Below, piece after piece: positions 42,415 through 53,049 of a DNA stretch of 64,000 nt; the first letter of the stretch is position 1; the number at the start of each line of letters is the position of its first letter. The notes beneath the pieces were generated by a model. That model had not been told where the DNA came from. It searched no databases and saw only the letters and a list, made by a program, of their open reading frames with translations. The stretch lies in assembly GCA_030847615.1 (NCBI GenBank), contig JAUMIR010000015.1, forward strand, positions 4,667,501 through 4,731,500, in the 5' to 3' direction. The position numbers and the translations under genes are program-made. The stretch comes from Gambelia wislizenii. Its lineage: Eukaryota > Chordata > Lepidosauria > Squamata > Crotaphytidae.

Positions 42415-42887
42415 TGCAAAGGGATCTTGTAGCACCTTTGAGACTGAGAGAAACAAATTGGTAGCATAAGCTTTCAAAAATTTAAGTCTACTTCCTCAGT
42501 TGCATCTGCCCCTCATCAGGCATCTGATGAAGTAGACTTAATTCTACAAAAGGTTATGCTCCAACTTCTTTCGCTCAGTTAGGGGCTGACCGCACTCCGA
42601 AGAAAAGCAGCAATGCAGCAGGAACGTTCTGTCTTCCACACTGCCTTACTGTATGATGTTGTCTTTCTTTCATACCAGTCCCATGGGGGGTTGAGATAAA
42701 ATTGTGTCTTTTGCTAACATCATGTGGTAAGGTGTTGATGTCATGCAGTAAGGCATCACGGAAAACAGAATGTTCCTGTTCCCCTGCTGCTTTTCTTCAG
42801 AGTGCGGTAAGGCCCTTAGTCTCAAATGTGCCACAAGAGCCCTTTGAAATTATTGCAATGATTAGACCTGCCATGGTTAGCATACCC
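42415..42887. repeat. palindromic dispersed repeat split by a MITE
   Basis: caaagggatcttgtagcacc at about 42419 is answered in inverse at about 42819-42845 (gtctcaaatgtgccacaag). The centre (cctcatcaggcatctgatga) is palindromic too. A single-arm copy is at about 4905-5000. Confidence 0.55.
42582..42815. mobile_element. PIF/Harbinger-like MITE
   Basis: Left end GGGGCTGACCGCACTCCGAA and right end (read inverted) GGGCCTTACCGCACTCTGAA, with arms alike over about 50 bp. TTA borders both sides (42579-42581, 42816-42818). 234 bp, no coding capacity. Confidence 0.8.
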
Positions 42888-43562
42888 TGTTAAGGAAAAT
42901 GCAACATGGGACATACAGTGAAAGAAATAAAATATGTATGTGAAAGTCACAATGACTAAGCAAGAGCAATTATGAAGCTACACAGGTGAAACTGCTAATG
43001 TAATCTAGAAGTCCTGAGAGCCAAGGACAGAGGTACTGAATGCAGATTGGAAACACCTGAGAATCATTAAGTGTACAAGGTGAAATGTTGAAATACATGG
43101 GTTGGTCTTAAGCATGGGTGGAACTATGTGGACCAATCAGAATGGAAGTACACACCCACTGGGTGGAAACTAGCTAGTGGGTGGTGATAAACAATGGCTA
43201 TAAAATTGCAATGTTTGCCAATGTATTGTGGTGGAGTAGAGGTGGTGTAGTTTGGAGATATTGTAAAGTAGTGTGTAGAGATTGTGATTTGTTGACCATA
43301 TAGCATATTTATATAGAAGAATAAAGTAGGTTTTATATAAAACTACTGAGTTGCCTGAGTGAATCCTGGAGACGTTTTGGAGACACCTGGAGAAGGGTGA
43401 GAAGGCTTGGAGAGTTTGTCAGGTTCTTCAGCCTATTCTCTGAAACTCTGCTGCTTTGGAGGAAAGCATTAACCACTGATCTAAGCTGGTTGGCTCTGCT
43501 GCATAACAAGGTGGTGAGTTTGAGCCAGAGGTGAAGAGCTACAACTCCCATCATCCCTGACA
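42888..43562 (+). mobile_element. solo LTR with 5-bp target duplication
   Basis: Starts TGTTAAGG and ends CCCTGACA, the TG...CA ends of a retroviral/LTR-retrotransposon terminal repeat. taccc is duplicated at 42883-42887 and 43563-43567. A TATA-like ctataaaa lies at about 43199 and an AATAAA at about 43320, in the right order for U3-R-U5. No internal gag/pol sequence adjoins, so this is a solo LTR left by recombination. Class is undetermined, although 5-bp duplications occur in class III-type ERVs and Gypsy-like elements. Confidence 0.75.
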
Positions 43563-43734
43563 TACCCTACAACCCCTCACCGTGAGATTCCATAACTACA
43601 TATTGGACACTTCTTGGGGTCTCATTGTTTGTAAGGCTAGGCAGAGCAGTCAAAGATCAAGATGACCTGAGATGTGTCTAGAAGTATAATGGTGGGAAAG
43701 CCCAGTAAGGATTATGCAGAAAGCCACTGAAGAT

Positions 43735-44405
43735 AATGGATTTATGCTAACAACCCAACCATTGTTAGCATAAATCCATTTATCTTCACTAAACCTTTCT
43801 CCTAGCCCTGGGCACTTTAAGCAATAATTCAATCGTGCAAACAAGTGACCTTTCCTTAATGCATACCCTATGAAAAAAATCTTTCCTCACATTCCCTCCT
43901 ATCCAACCTTATGAGGTTCTCACAAGCCCATCAATGTTTCATCACTCTGGTACTAAAGCAATCAGTTAAGTTTTGGTCCCTTTTGTCTATTCTGTGGGAG
44001 AGCCATCCAGGCTTTGTTATAACCAACACACCTCTCCAAGGCACAGAATAGGGTATAAATATTCTAGCTCTGACCTGAGCCAGGTGTATCACAGCTGTGG
44101 TGCCACAGCATATTCCAGACAGGCCTGGCCACTCTCTTGGTGCGCCACAGATTAGTACCTCCTGTGCCACCCTGAGATGCCGGTCTAAGTATCTTTGCTG
44201 CATGGAACTCTCTTTTCTCCAAGACTGATAACTATCACCCTACCTTTCCAGACCTCTCTCTATCCAACCTTTCTGCCTTACTCTGCTGTAGCCTTGTATG
44301 GTTCGTAAGAACATATATGGCATCTTTGTGTATGTTAGTTTACTTTCTGTACTATTCCAATAAAAGTACTTTATTCTATTTTAACTGTTGTGCTCTCTAC
44401 AGTTA
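43735..44405 (+). mobile_element. possible second LTR
   Basis: TATA-like gtataaatat at about 44051 and AATAAA at about 44363 are about 310 bp apart, followed by ttctattttaactgttgtgc, which resembles an R-U5 region. A possible TGTTAGC start near 43765 forms a hairpin with 43735-43757. No target duplication was found, so the limits are unproven. Confidence 0.35.
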
Positions 44406-44409
44406 GTAT

Positions 44410-46067
44410 TGGTATACATAGGTGAAAAGATCCCCAAAGTTACCCTCCTCTCATAGGCCTCCTGTTTGAGCTAATAATTCCCCCAATTATTAGAGGAGAC
44501 TCTGGCATTGTGTGCAAGACCCTAACGCCCCCCCACCTCCTAGGGTAATACCATTAGAGAAAGGTTGTGAAGTCTGTGAACCTGTCACTGTTCTGAGAAG
44601 GGGGCGATAGGTTGCACCAGACTACCAAAGGAGTCCATGGCAAAAAAAGGTTAAGAGCTCCTGCTTTAGTGCATTACAGGGATAGGGAATACAAAGAAGG
44701 CAAACATTATGTTTTTTTAACTGGGTCAGTATAGGTTCACATACATGGGACTTGTGGAATATCTGAGCTTTTTTGCTAAGCCAGACTCCTTCATTTGACA
44801 GAGCAGAACTGGGCATGATTTTGAGCTTTGCCCCACAAAAATGGAGATTAAAAGGTAAAAAGCATAAGGTAAAAATCCTTCTTAGAAAATATAACAGAGG
44901 AAAGGTGGGAGAGGTTAAATGGTTAGGCCTGCTGTTGAAAATGTGGTGTACCGGAAAAGGTACTGAACAGAAAGTTCTGGGTTCAAATCCAGACATGAAG
45001 CTGAATTCATAGCATAGGGAAATTGCTTTCTCTTGGTATGGACTCCTTTTAAAGTGTAGATTTGCCAGAGTGAAACTTGGAGAGGACTCCTGTCCCTTTA
45101 ATAGATGTGTAGAAGGAATTTCAGCAGGTACTGCTTGTTACCTGGTTGCATGACAAGGAACCTTTGCAGAATCTACTTCTTTTACACTGTTGTTAAAGGT
45201 ACAGGAGTCCTCTCCTGTTTTCACACTGGTAGCCCCATATCCAGGCTGTTCTAAGGACAGAAATCAAAGTGGCTGTACATTTGCAGCCCAGAGTAGGTCA
45301 TACCTGTGAATAGTAAATGCATGTATTTTAAAGGAAAACAAAAAAGAAATTAAAGTCTGGTTGAGTCCAAAGGTGTCAGGAAGGATTTTAAGTTTGGTCA
45401 TAGTTTGAGACAAGAATCAGCCAGGCGGCCTTCTCCAGAGACGTCTCTTTAAACTTCAGTTTACCCCATCAAGAATCTCATCTGATTTCTCCCCAGCACC
45501 CTCCAATGTGGCTTGCAGCAGTGTTTTCTTAACTTCAGGGTTAGCTACCCAAAATCAAAGTGACATGCTTATATGGAGGGTCATCCATGTCCATGTCTGA
45601 GGGGCTTTTCTTTTGGTGTGTTGTTTGTTTGCAAGAGGCTATCAGAGTTCATCAAAGGATCCTAAGCAGAAGAGGCTACAGCCTTGAGGGCTGGAGGGAT
45701 GAGCAAGGAAAATTCTTCCTCCAGCCTTGGCTATCCTGAGATACCCTTTGCCCAGCGTTTCGCGAAGGAGTTTTCAATTTCCAAGCTCTCTTGACCACTG
45801 TAGTGGTAGAAGAGAAATATTTTGCTTAGGAATGGGTGCCCTTGGGCTAAACCTGGTTCCTCTAAGTCAGGGTTTGCCTGCACGATGTACATCATCACAT
45901 TCAGGTTCACCAAAAGTGGGGTCATATCACTTTTAGCAGCTGGTTTGCTCTGTCTTTTTTTCTTTTTTGCAAGTTGGGAAAAATATTTGCCGGAGGCATT
46001 GAGTCTTCTGGACAGCTTCCAGACAAGATCACCCCAAAATCAGTGCGGGGACAAAAATGGGGTCGTA
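44410..46067. other. no gene recognised
   Basis: A B-box-like gggttcaaatccaga near 44985 may be a SINE remnant. Otherwise there is no frame, repeat end or promoter I can support. Confidence 0.35.
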
Positions 46068-46314
46068 CAGTACAACCCCTGTATCCCATTATCCACTGAT
46101 TCAATTATCCATGGGACACAAAACAGCATACCTACCATAGAGCCTTCATAGAAAATGTATCCCCTCTAGCCATTTTCTAGGTCCTCCATGGCAACTCTAT
46201 GGTATTTTAAACCGCAAGTCCCATTATTTTCAATGGTGTTTGCTATTATCCACAGTTTTCGGTATCCACAGGACCCCCCAGAACCAATCCCCAGTGGATA
46301 CAGGGGTCCTACTG
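46068..46314. mobile_element. Tigger/pogo-like MITE
   Basis: CAGTACAACCCCTGTAT at the left, ACAGGGGTCCTACTG at the right, TA flanks. The interior matches the inverse of the copy at 20093, so it sits in the opposite orientation. Confidence 0.82.
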
Positions 46315-46316
46315 TA

Positions 46317-46900
46317 GAATCCCTAGGTGGCTGGGGGATTTGCGGGCTATATTTTCTTCATCCCTGGCCCAGCGAGTGTTGTCTGGCTCTGCAGTTGCCA
46401 ACCAAGAAACAAGGATAATTTGCTGCAGAAGAAAAACTGAATGGATCGGTGTCCACTATTGTTCTAATTCCCTCAGAGAAGCCACGGATCACATCAGTCT
46501 CTGCACTGTGAGGATTCAGGAGCACCCTCCATCTCACTCTCCCAGAGGAGTGACATATAGCCATCTAGACTAGTAGCCACTGATGGCTGCAATCTCTAGA
46601 GTTGCCAGATCAAGACGATCCCAGATTCTGAGAGTTCAGGGCCAAAACCTGATGACCCCTTGTTGCTGACATAAGGAGCAGGCCCTGATGATATAAAAAC
46701 AAAGTAAACTTAAAATAAAATGATATTTTAAATTTAAAAAATTAAAATCGAGTAAAAATAAATGGAGAAAGAAATAAAAACGACATAGTCTCCAGCAGGC
46801 AACCAAACCAAGGAAGTGGCAGATGATGCTTTTCAGAAACAAATATTTAAAAAAAAAAACAATTAAAAAAAATAAAAATTAAAAAAACAAAAACAAAAAA
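46317..46900. other. no gene recognised; A-rich segment
   Basis: 46690-46900 is strongly A-rich (many aaataaaa and aaaaac runs). The rest shows nothing identifiable. Confidence 0.35.
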
Positions 46901-46904
46901 CCAC

Positions 46905-47036
46905 ACAATTAGCTAGCACACATTGGAAGCTGCTTAATGCAGTGTAGATGTGTAAATTGCTACTGCTTAAAACAATGTGTAAGCCGCTCTGATAGCCTTG
47001 TGGCTGAAGAGCGGGGTGTAAATAAATAAATAAAAT
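46905..47036 (+). mobile_element. SINE family b, 3' part
   Basis: attagctagcacacattgga, then gctctgatagccttgtggct and a (AAAT)n tail. Confidence 0.6.
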
Positions 47037-47629
47037 CTCAGATAAAAGAATTAGGGGTTATGGGGAACTTCTTCTGGGAGACTAAAGGCCCGTCTATAAT
47101 GAGGCAAAACAACAACACCTGGATTGCTCCACAGTAATGGCAAATCACAGCAACTCTGATTTATCTTGATGTTTTTTTGGCTCCCAAAAGCTTTGCATGC
47201 CCACCAGTCAAGATGGTGGTCGCGAGTGAATTACTCACATTTTAACTAACCCCGATTGGCCGTTGCTTAACTTTTAAAAAAAATCCTATGTGTGATAGAG
47301 TGATATTTCACCTTTACTAAAAAGAAAAGAAACACCCTGTTTTATTGTCTTAGTGCTCGCTAAGGCGAAAATCCAACATGACCGTTCCAGGTACTTGCCT
47401 TGTTAGCAAGCAATGCCCCCACACTCATCTGGGCAATCAGCTTTGCACTTCCACTCTGGGAAAGTGATTCAAAGCGAATTGCTTGTCCCAATGAGTGGGA
47501 ATGCAGATTCCCCTCTTTAAAAAAAAAACTCTGAGAAAAGCCGCAAAGGCTTTTCCTTCTACGTTTTTGATGGTTTTGGCCCCCCTCCTTCTGAATATGG
47601 TGTAACAATGCATGATCCCATTAAGGATT

Positions 47630-48060
47630 CTCCTCACATTCAGTAAGGAGTATTTTTGTCATTTAGACAGACCCTATGTTATGTTAACAAATAAAGTTAT
47701 ACAAGAAATTATTGGGAGAATTTTTAAAATGAATCCAGAGATGTATCTACTGAATGTTATAGAAGAAAATTTAAGGACAGATGAAAATATATTATTATAT
47801 TTTATTACAGCTGCCAGAATAACGATGGCAAGATACTGGAAGAAAACAGAAATGCCAGAGCAGGAAGAATGGATAATGAAAGTGGACAATTTTTTAAATT
47901 TAGACAAATTACCGTAACTAAATGGTTAAGGAATAAGACAACTCAGTCTCTGGATAGTGAATGGGAAAAATGGAATGTATATGTAAAGAATAATTATGAT
48001 TTATCTATAATGTAAATGTAATTAATAATAAAAGGGAATATAAGGGAATAGGGAATAGAA
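47630..48060 (+). pseudogene. L1 ORF2 C-terminal fragment
   Basis: The frame 47612-47917 encodes NPEMYLLNVIEENLRTDENI, then FITAARITMARYWKKTEMPE, which parallels the L1 C-terminal end at 29.7-30.0 kb. An A-rich 3' region follows. Confidence 0.7.
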
Positions 48061-48094
48061 GGAAAGAATTCAGTAAATCAGATAGCAGTATGGA

Positions 48095-48370
48095 TAGATA
48101 TTTTATTTATTTATTTATTTATTTATTTATACCCCGCTCTTCAGCCACAAGGCTATCAGAGCAGCTTGCAAATTGTTTTAAGCAATAGCCATTTAGCTAA
48201 TATATGATAAAAGAGATACCAGAATGCAAGATGCAAGATGCTAACACACATTGGAAGCTGTGTAATGCAGTTTAGATATGTAAATTGCTATTGCTTAAAA
48301 CAGTTTGTAAGCCTTGTGGCTGAAGAGCAGGTATAAATAACTAATATAAATATAAAATATAAATAAATAA
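48095..48370. mobile_element. two SINE family b tails, opposite orientation
   Basis: 48095-48200 reads (TTTA)n then accccgctcttcagccaca (minus). 48238-48370 reads acacacattggaagctgtg to gtggctgaagagcaggtat with an AAAT-rich tail (plus). They form an imperfect inverted pair. Confidence 0.55.
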
Positions 48371-48681
48371 CATTTTATAAGTGATAGTCCATAGATAGTA
48401 GCGTAGGAAATTACATAATAGAAATGTTAGATATTATACTATATTATATCTGATAGATATTATATGTTTAAAAATAATATAATAATGATAATGTTAACAG
48501 AATGAAGTATAATTATTATAGAAAGTACATGCAAATATAAATATGAAAGATGTGTATAATTTTGTATGAACTGTTATAAGAGAGGTGGAAATGATATGTC
48601 ATAATAGACAATTTTTATTGATTTTCTTTGTTGTTGTTGTTGTTGTTAATGTAGGTAATATTTGTATGTCAATTCCTACAG

Positions 48682-50160
48682 TCTCTCCTCTCTGGCTTTT
48701 CTTCGCAAATGAAGATTCAGGAAGGACTCATCCCCGCTTTCTGCACGTGCGCTGATGACTAAAAAGGCCAATCCGAGATAGACAAGTCCGGTTGCAGAAA
48801 GCACAGCAGAAGGTCTCCTTGGGTGATGTTTCTGGGTTGTGATTCTTTTTGCGTTGTCGTTTCTCTTCAAGACTTGTTCGGCGTGAGTTCTGAAATAAGG
48901 CTGCAGCATTGTGGATAGTGTGTCTCCATGCCTCCCAGTGTGATGCCAGGGCGGACCATTGTTGGTGATCAATTTGGCCGAGCCTGAGATGTTGTTTCAG
49001 GGAGTCCTTGTATCGTTTTTTTGGAGCACCCCTCTTATGCTGACCCGTGGCGAGTTAACCGTAGAGTACTATTTTTGGGAGGCGATGGTCCTCCATCCTA
49101 GAAACGTGCCCTGCCCAGCGCAGCTGTGTTCTCAATATCATGGCCTCAATTGCTGGTGATCCCTGCTTGCTCAAGGACAGCAACGCTCGTCACATAGTCC
49201 AGTGTATATTTAGGATTGTGCGTAGACAGCGCTGATGAAAGCGTTCAAGGAGTCGTAGGTGGCTTCAGAGCCAATAGGAGTACTACAGATATGGTATTTG
49301 CCCTTAGACAACTACAAGAAAAATGTAGGGAGCAAAACAAGGGTCTTTATGTAACATTTGTCGGCATCACCAAAGCCTTCGACACTGAGTAGAAAAGGTC
49401 TGTGGCAGATCCTGGAAAGACTAGGATGTCCCCCCAAATTCCTTAACATGATTATCTTGCTACACGAGGGCCAGCATGGTCAAGTCAGATATGGCAATGC
49501 TCTTTCAGAGCCCTTTCGAATAACTAATGGAGTGAAGCAAGGTTGTGTTCTTGCTCCAACTTTATTTACAATCTTCTTCAGCATGATGCTCCAAAGGGCT
49601 ACAGCAGAGCTTGAAGAAGACAACGGCATCTATATACATTACTGTACTGATGGTAGCTTGTTTAACTTAAGCCGCCTGAGGGCTCGCACTAAGACTCTAA
49701 ACTATCTAGTCCATGAGCTGCTCTTTGCCGATGATGCTGCCCTTGTTGCCCACACAGAAGCAGCTCTGCAGCACCTAACGTCCTGCTTTGCAACAGCTGC
49801 AGAGCTCTTTGGGCTGGAAGTCAGCCTGAAGAAAACGGAAGTCCTTTACCAGCCTGCACCACAGGACGAACACCTCCATCCCCACATTGCCGTCGGCAAA
49901 TCTGTGCTTAAGTCTCTTCAGCAGTTCACCTACCTGGAAAGCATCATCTCCTCAGATGCCAAGATTGACAGAGATCGATCACAGATTAGCAAAGGCATAT
50001 AGTGCATTTGGAAGACTTCACAAAAGAGTCTGGAGTAATAAACACCTGAGGCGAAACACAAAAATCAGTGTGTATAGAGCCATTATACTGTCTATTCTCC
50101 TTTATGGGTCTGAAACCTGGGTCACCTATCGCCACCACCTACGACTCCTCGAACGCTTTC
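48682..50160 (-). mobile_element. LINE family A with twin-priming inversion
   Basis: The 3' segment (48682-49258) is in minus orientation: the HLRLLERFHQRC-like start, LRWAGHVSRM equivalent, and C-terminal CAFCN...SRIGL motif. The 5' segment (49258-50160) is in plus orientation and carries the RT, ending HHLRLLERFH. Both segments meet at the same point of the element sequence (about 25 bp in common). attcctacag flanks the whole at 48672-48681 and 50161-50170. This is the product expected from twin priming during target-primed reverse transcription. Confidence 0.88.
49353..50160 (+). pseudogene. LINE family A reverse transcriptase segment (inverted 5' part)
   Basis: Reads LWQILERLGCPPKFLNMIIL, GVKQGCVLAPTLFTIFFSMM and LLFADDAALVAHTE (palm motif), then LFGLEVSLKKTEVLYQP. 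A frame change near 49960 leads into AYSAFGRLHKRVWSNKHLRR and SILLYGSETWVTYRHHLRLL. It is truncated at the RT start and not functional. Confidence 0.85.
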
Positions 50161-50639
50161 ATTCCTACAGTACAGTATTTCAAAAAGTAGCGGAAGGAAC
50201 AAGGGGGTCCGCAATCCTGGATTTGTTCATAATAGAGTGGAGCTGGTCACTGGGTGGATATTTCTAAACTTTGAGAGCGAGAGCACTGCTTTGGCTCAAA
50301 AGAAAAATCCCATAGCCTTTATTAGTGACCAAATATTTTCAAAGCTGTGGGCAAACATTTGAGAAGCTGAGATTCCTTAATGAGAATATTCATGGGGTGG
50401 TGGTCAGGGGAGAAGGTTTCTATCCCAGCTTGGAAAAGTTCAATTTTTTCTGGGTCTATCTGGGAGTTGTAGCCCCAAAATAAGACTATATTGTGAATGA
50501 GTATTTGCCACAAATAACATGGTATTTATATCTGGAATTTTAAAATTGAAAAGGCATAAAATGATTTAATAATTTAAGCCTATTTTAACAATGCTTTCAA
50601 CACAAACTAAGGGCTTTATTAAAAAAAAATAGCCTCCTT

Positions 50640-51085
50640 ATCATTCTTAAGGCCTAATCCTAGCTTGGTTGCTAGGAAGGAGAACGCTGCTTCAGCCTGG
50701 TTGCTATGGCCTCCTTTCCGCCCCGCCCCCTCCCTGCAAAGGCAGCCGCCATTTTAATTTAAAACCCCCCACAATTTGACCGACTTCTTGTTCTTCCCGC
50801 CCGATGACGTAACCCGACAAAGCCACGCCTACTAGGCAGGAGCAGTCAGAACCCCCCTCCCCTCGAGGGAAGGTTGTTGAAGAGGGAACGGGCGTGGTTA
50901 CGGGGAGGGAGGGCGTGGCCAGATCCGTTCGGAGCAGCGGGGACCAATGGGCAGCGGCGGGGGCGTGTCCGCCGCGCGAGGCTCAGGTAAGAGGCTGAGC
51001 GCGCTCGCGGCGAAGGGTAGAAGGTTTGAGCAGTGGCTGCGAGCGGGACTGGTAATGGTGGCCCCGGAGGGACCGTAAGGGGTAA
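50640..51085 (+). promoter_or_regulatory. CpG-island promoter of an unidentified plus-strand gene
   Basis: Dense CpG and Sp1/KLF-type boxes (gggcgtggttacggg, gggcgtggcc), a CCAAT box (gaccaatggg, about 50942), gccgccatttta (YY1-like) and gatgacgtaa (CRE-like). Two copies of ggttgctagg/ggttgctatgg at 50668 and 50699 resemble RFX X-box half-sites. In mammals SELENBP1 and RFX5 lie upstream of PSMB4 in divergent orientation, so either is a candidate. No coding exon supports a choice. Confidence 0.6.
50947..50981 (+). other. candidate first exon and splice donor
   Basis: An ATG at 50947 opens a short Gly/Ala/Ser frame that reaches a strong CAG-gtaagag donor at about 50981. A second donor-like ggggtaagtgg lies near 51080. 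Whether the ATG is used or the exon is untranslated cannot be told. Confidence 0.4.
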
Positions 51086-51089
51086 GTGG

Positions 51090-52860
51090 GGTGGCTGAAC
51101 CTCCCCTTTGTACGAGCAGTATAGTTATTCCCCAGTTCTCTAGGATAGGCTCCCATTATGTTGCCCCAACCCATTTACCTCCTGTGGTTATTGCCCAGGG
51201 TCGATGTTCCCCCCCCCCATCACCCATAGGGACAGCGCCCCAGTTCACTGTCCCCAACCGGGCACGAGCGCCCTCTTGTGGTTAATGATCCTGGTAGCTG
51301 AGTGCCTCTCGTTCCCACCCACATTTGCACTCCCCTGTCGGACCTTGTTACCCTGTGTTGACACTTTGCACCCCTTCTTTTCCCAATGCACTGGGATCTC
51401 TGTCCCTTCCCCCAGTTGGCACCAGGGTGTCAAGGAGATTTCCCTAATTTCTACCTGGGGGGAAGCCTTTCTCTCCTCCTTGAAGTGCCGGCTGGAATAT
51501 GAAGTTGGGGATGCTTGGGTATGGATTGATTTGGCAGGGACTAGTCTCTTGTGGGGACAAGCAAATCTTAATTTATGTGAGGCTTGTTCTTTTCCATTGT
51601 AAATAAGGCAGAAGAAAACCCCAAAAGCTTTTTAAAAATGATTCTGATTGCTGGATGTCAGAATTCCCTCCCCCAGCTGTCTTTGATTCTTGGGGACTAG
51701 CGCCACATTTCTGGGTATCTCATTTCATCCCAGTGGTGATTGAGATTCCAGTAGCCTTTCTTGTCTGATGGGTTTTTGGAGGATAGTTTTTGGAGGTGTG
51801 TAAGATTTCTGAGGTGGTGGTGAGGACTGTTTTACATGAACCTGAAGCAGAGTTTTGGAGGGTTTTTTGTTTGTTTTGTTTTAATCACTCGTAGTTTCAG
51901 CTGATAACATGAGTGAACCATCTCCAGGGATTCTTAGAAGTCAGGATTACATCAGAAACTACAAAAAAACTTGTGGAGAGACAGCACTTTAAAAAGGATG
52001 TACAGTAGGTGTAAAAAGGCCTCAAGTCACTGAGGATGACCTCTTTTTCTTTAGAGCTCAAAACTACAAGCTAAAAGGGTGCTTCTTTGGAATTTGTTGA
52101 GAAACTAATTTGACTTTGTAGCTTGCAGAGAAAGTGAGTAGTCAGTGACGAAGCTGACTAAACAGGCCTTAAACCTATGAGGTCACCTCTGTACAAATTC
52201 TGGAGTTTGAAGAAGTTATGGTACTTGTTTCAACTGTAGCTCCCAGAATCTCCTGCCCAGCAGGATCACTAGCTTTTGAGTAATTATTGTTCCTGATTGT
52301 GATACCAGTCTGTTTCTTCTTCAAGATACTCTCCTGAGAAGTAAGACTGCTTGAGACTGCAAAATGAAAAAGGGTTGGTGAAGTTAATGGATGTATCCAA
52401 AGGTAAAGGAACAGCAAATGGAGAAAACTAGATATTTAGAGATACAGTAGTTGCATGTTTAGTTTCTGAACTTTTAAGAACTGTTTGTTAGGATGAATGG
52501 GGGGCAGGGAGAAATAACCAATGAAGAATCTACATGAATGAGTGAAGAGAGACCTAGGAATGAGGTGTGTAAATAAGTGAATAAAAGGAAAAAGGAAAAT
52601 TTTGCTGGAGCATTGCCCAGTATTCTGTTTCCCTACAGGCCCTTTCTCTAGAAAGAAAGAGCCCACAAGTCAGGAACTGGAAGTGATATCCTTCCCCCAG
52701 TGATTTGTTTGACTGTACAATCAGTATTCAGCAGTATACTGTCTTGGAATATGGAAGTTCAATTTATCCTGGCTTGTAGCCCACCCACCACCAGACCTGT
52801 CCTCTATGCAGTCCCACCCTTCATGGGTTTCCCCTCTGGTTGCAGTGTTTGATTACTAAA
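51090..52860 (+). other. presumed first intron, no feature recognised
   Basis: No further exon, repeat end or RNA gene was identified. Unlike its surroundings, this 1.8 kb shows little obvious transposon sequence. Confidence 0.35.
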
Positions 52861-52865
52861 GCAAA

Positions 52866-53048
52866 TCACTGTTGTTGTTGTGTGCCTTCAAGTCATTTCT
52901 GATGGAGACCCTAAGGTGAACCTATCATGGGATTTTCTTGGGGCAGAATTTATTCAGAGGGGTTTTTCCCTAGGCTGAGAGTGTGTGACTTGCCCTGGTG
53001 TCTCAGTGTTCTAGCCCAACACTCAAACCACTATACCATGCTGGCTCT
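52866..53048 (-). mobile_element. tRNA-derived SINE (family a)
   Basis: tgtgtgccttcaagtcattt to aaaccactataccatgctgg, the inverse of the family-a order, slightly shortened. Confidence 0.75.
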
Positions 53049-53049
53049 C

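Noticed and set aside
43765..44550. Target duplication accat for the possible second LTR
   Set aside because: The right copy at about 44548 does not follow a CA end, so the match is probably chance.
51204..51602. 132-codon frame after the second CpG island
   Set aside because: No homology recognised, starts within a C-rich run, and better explained as intronic sequence.
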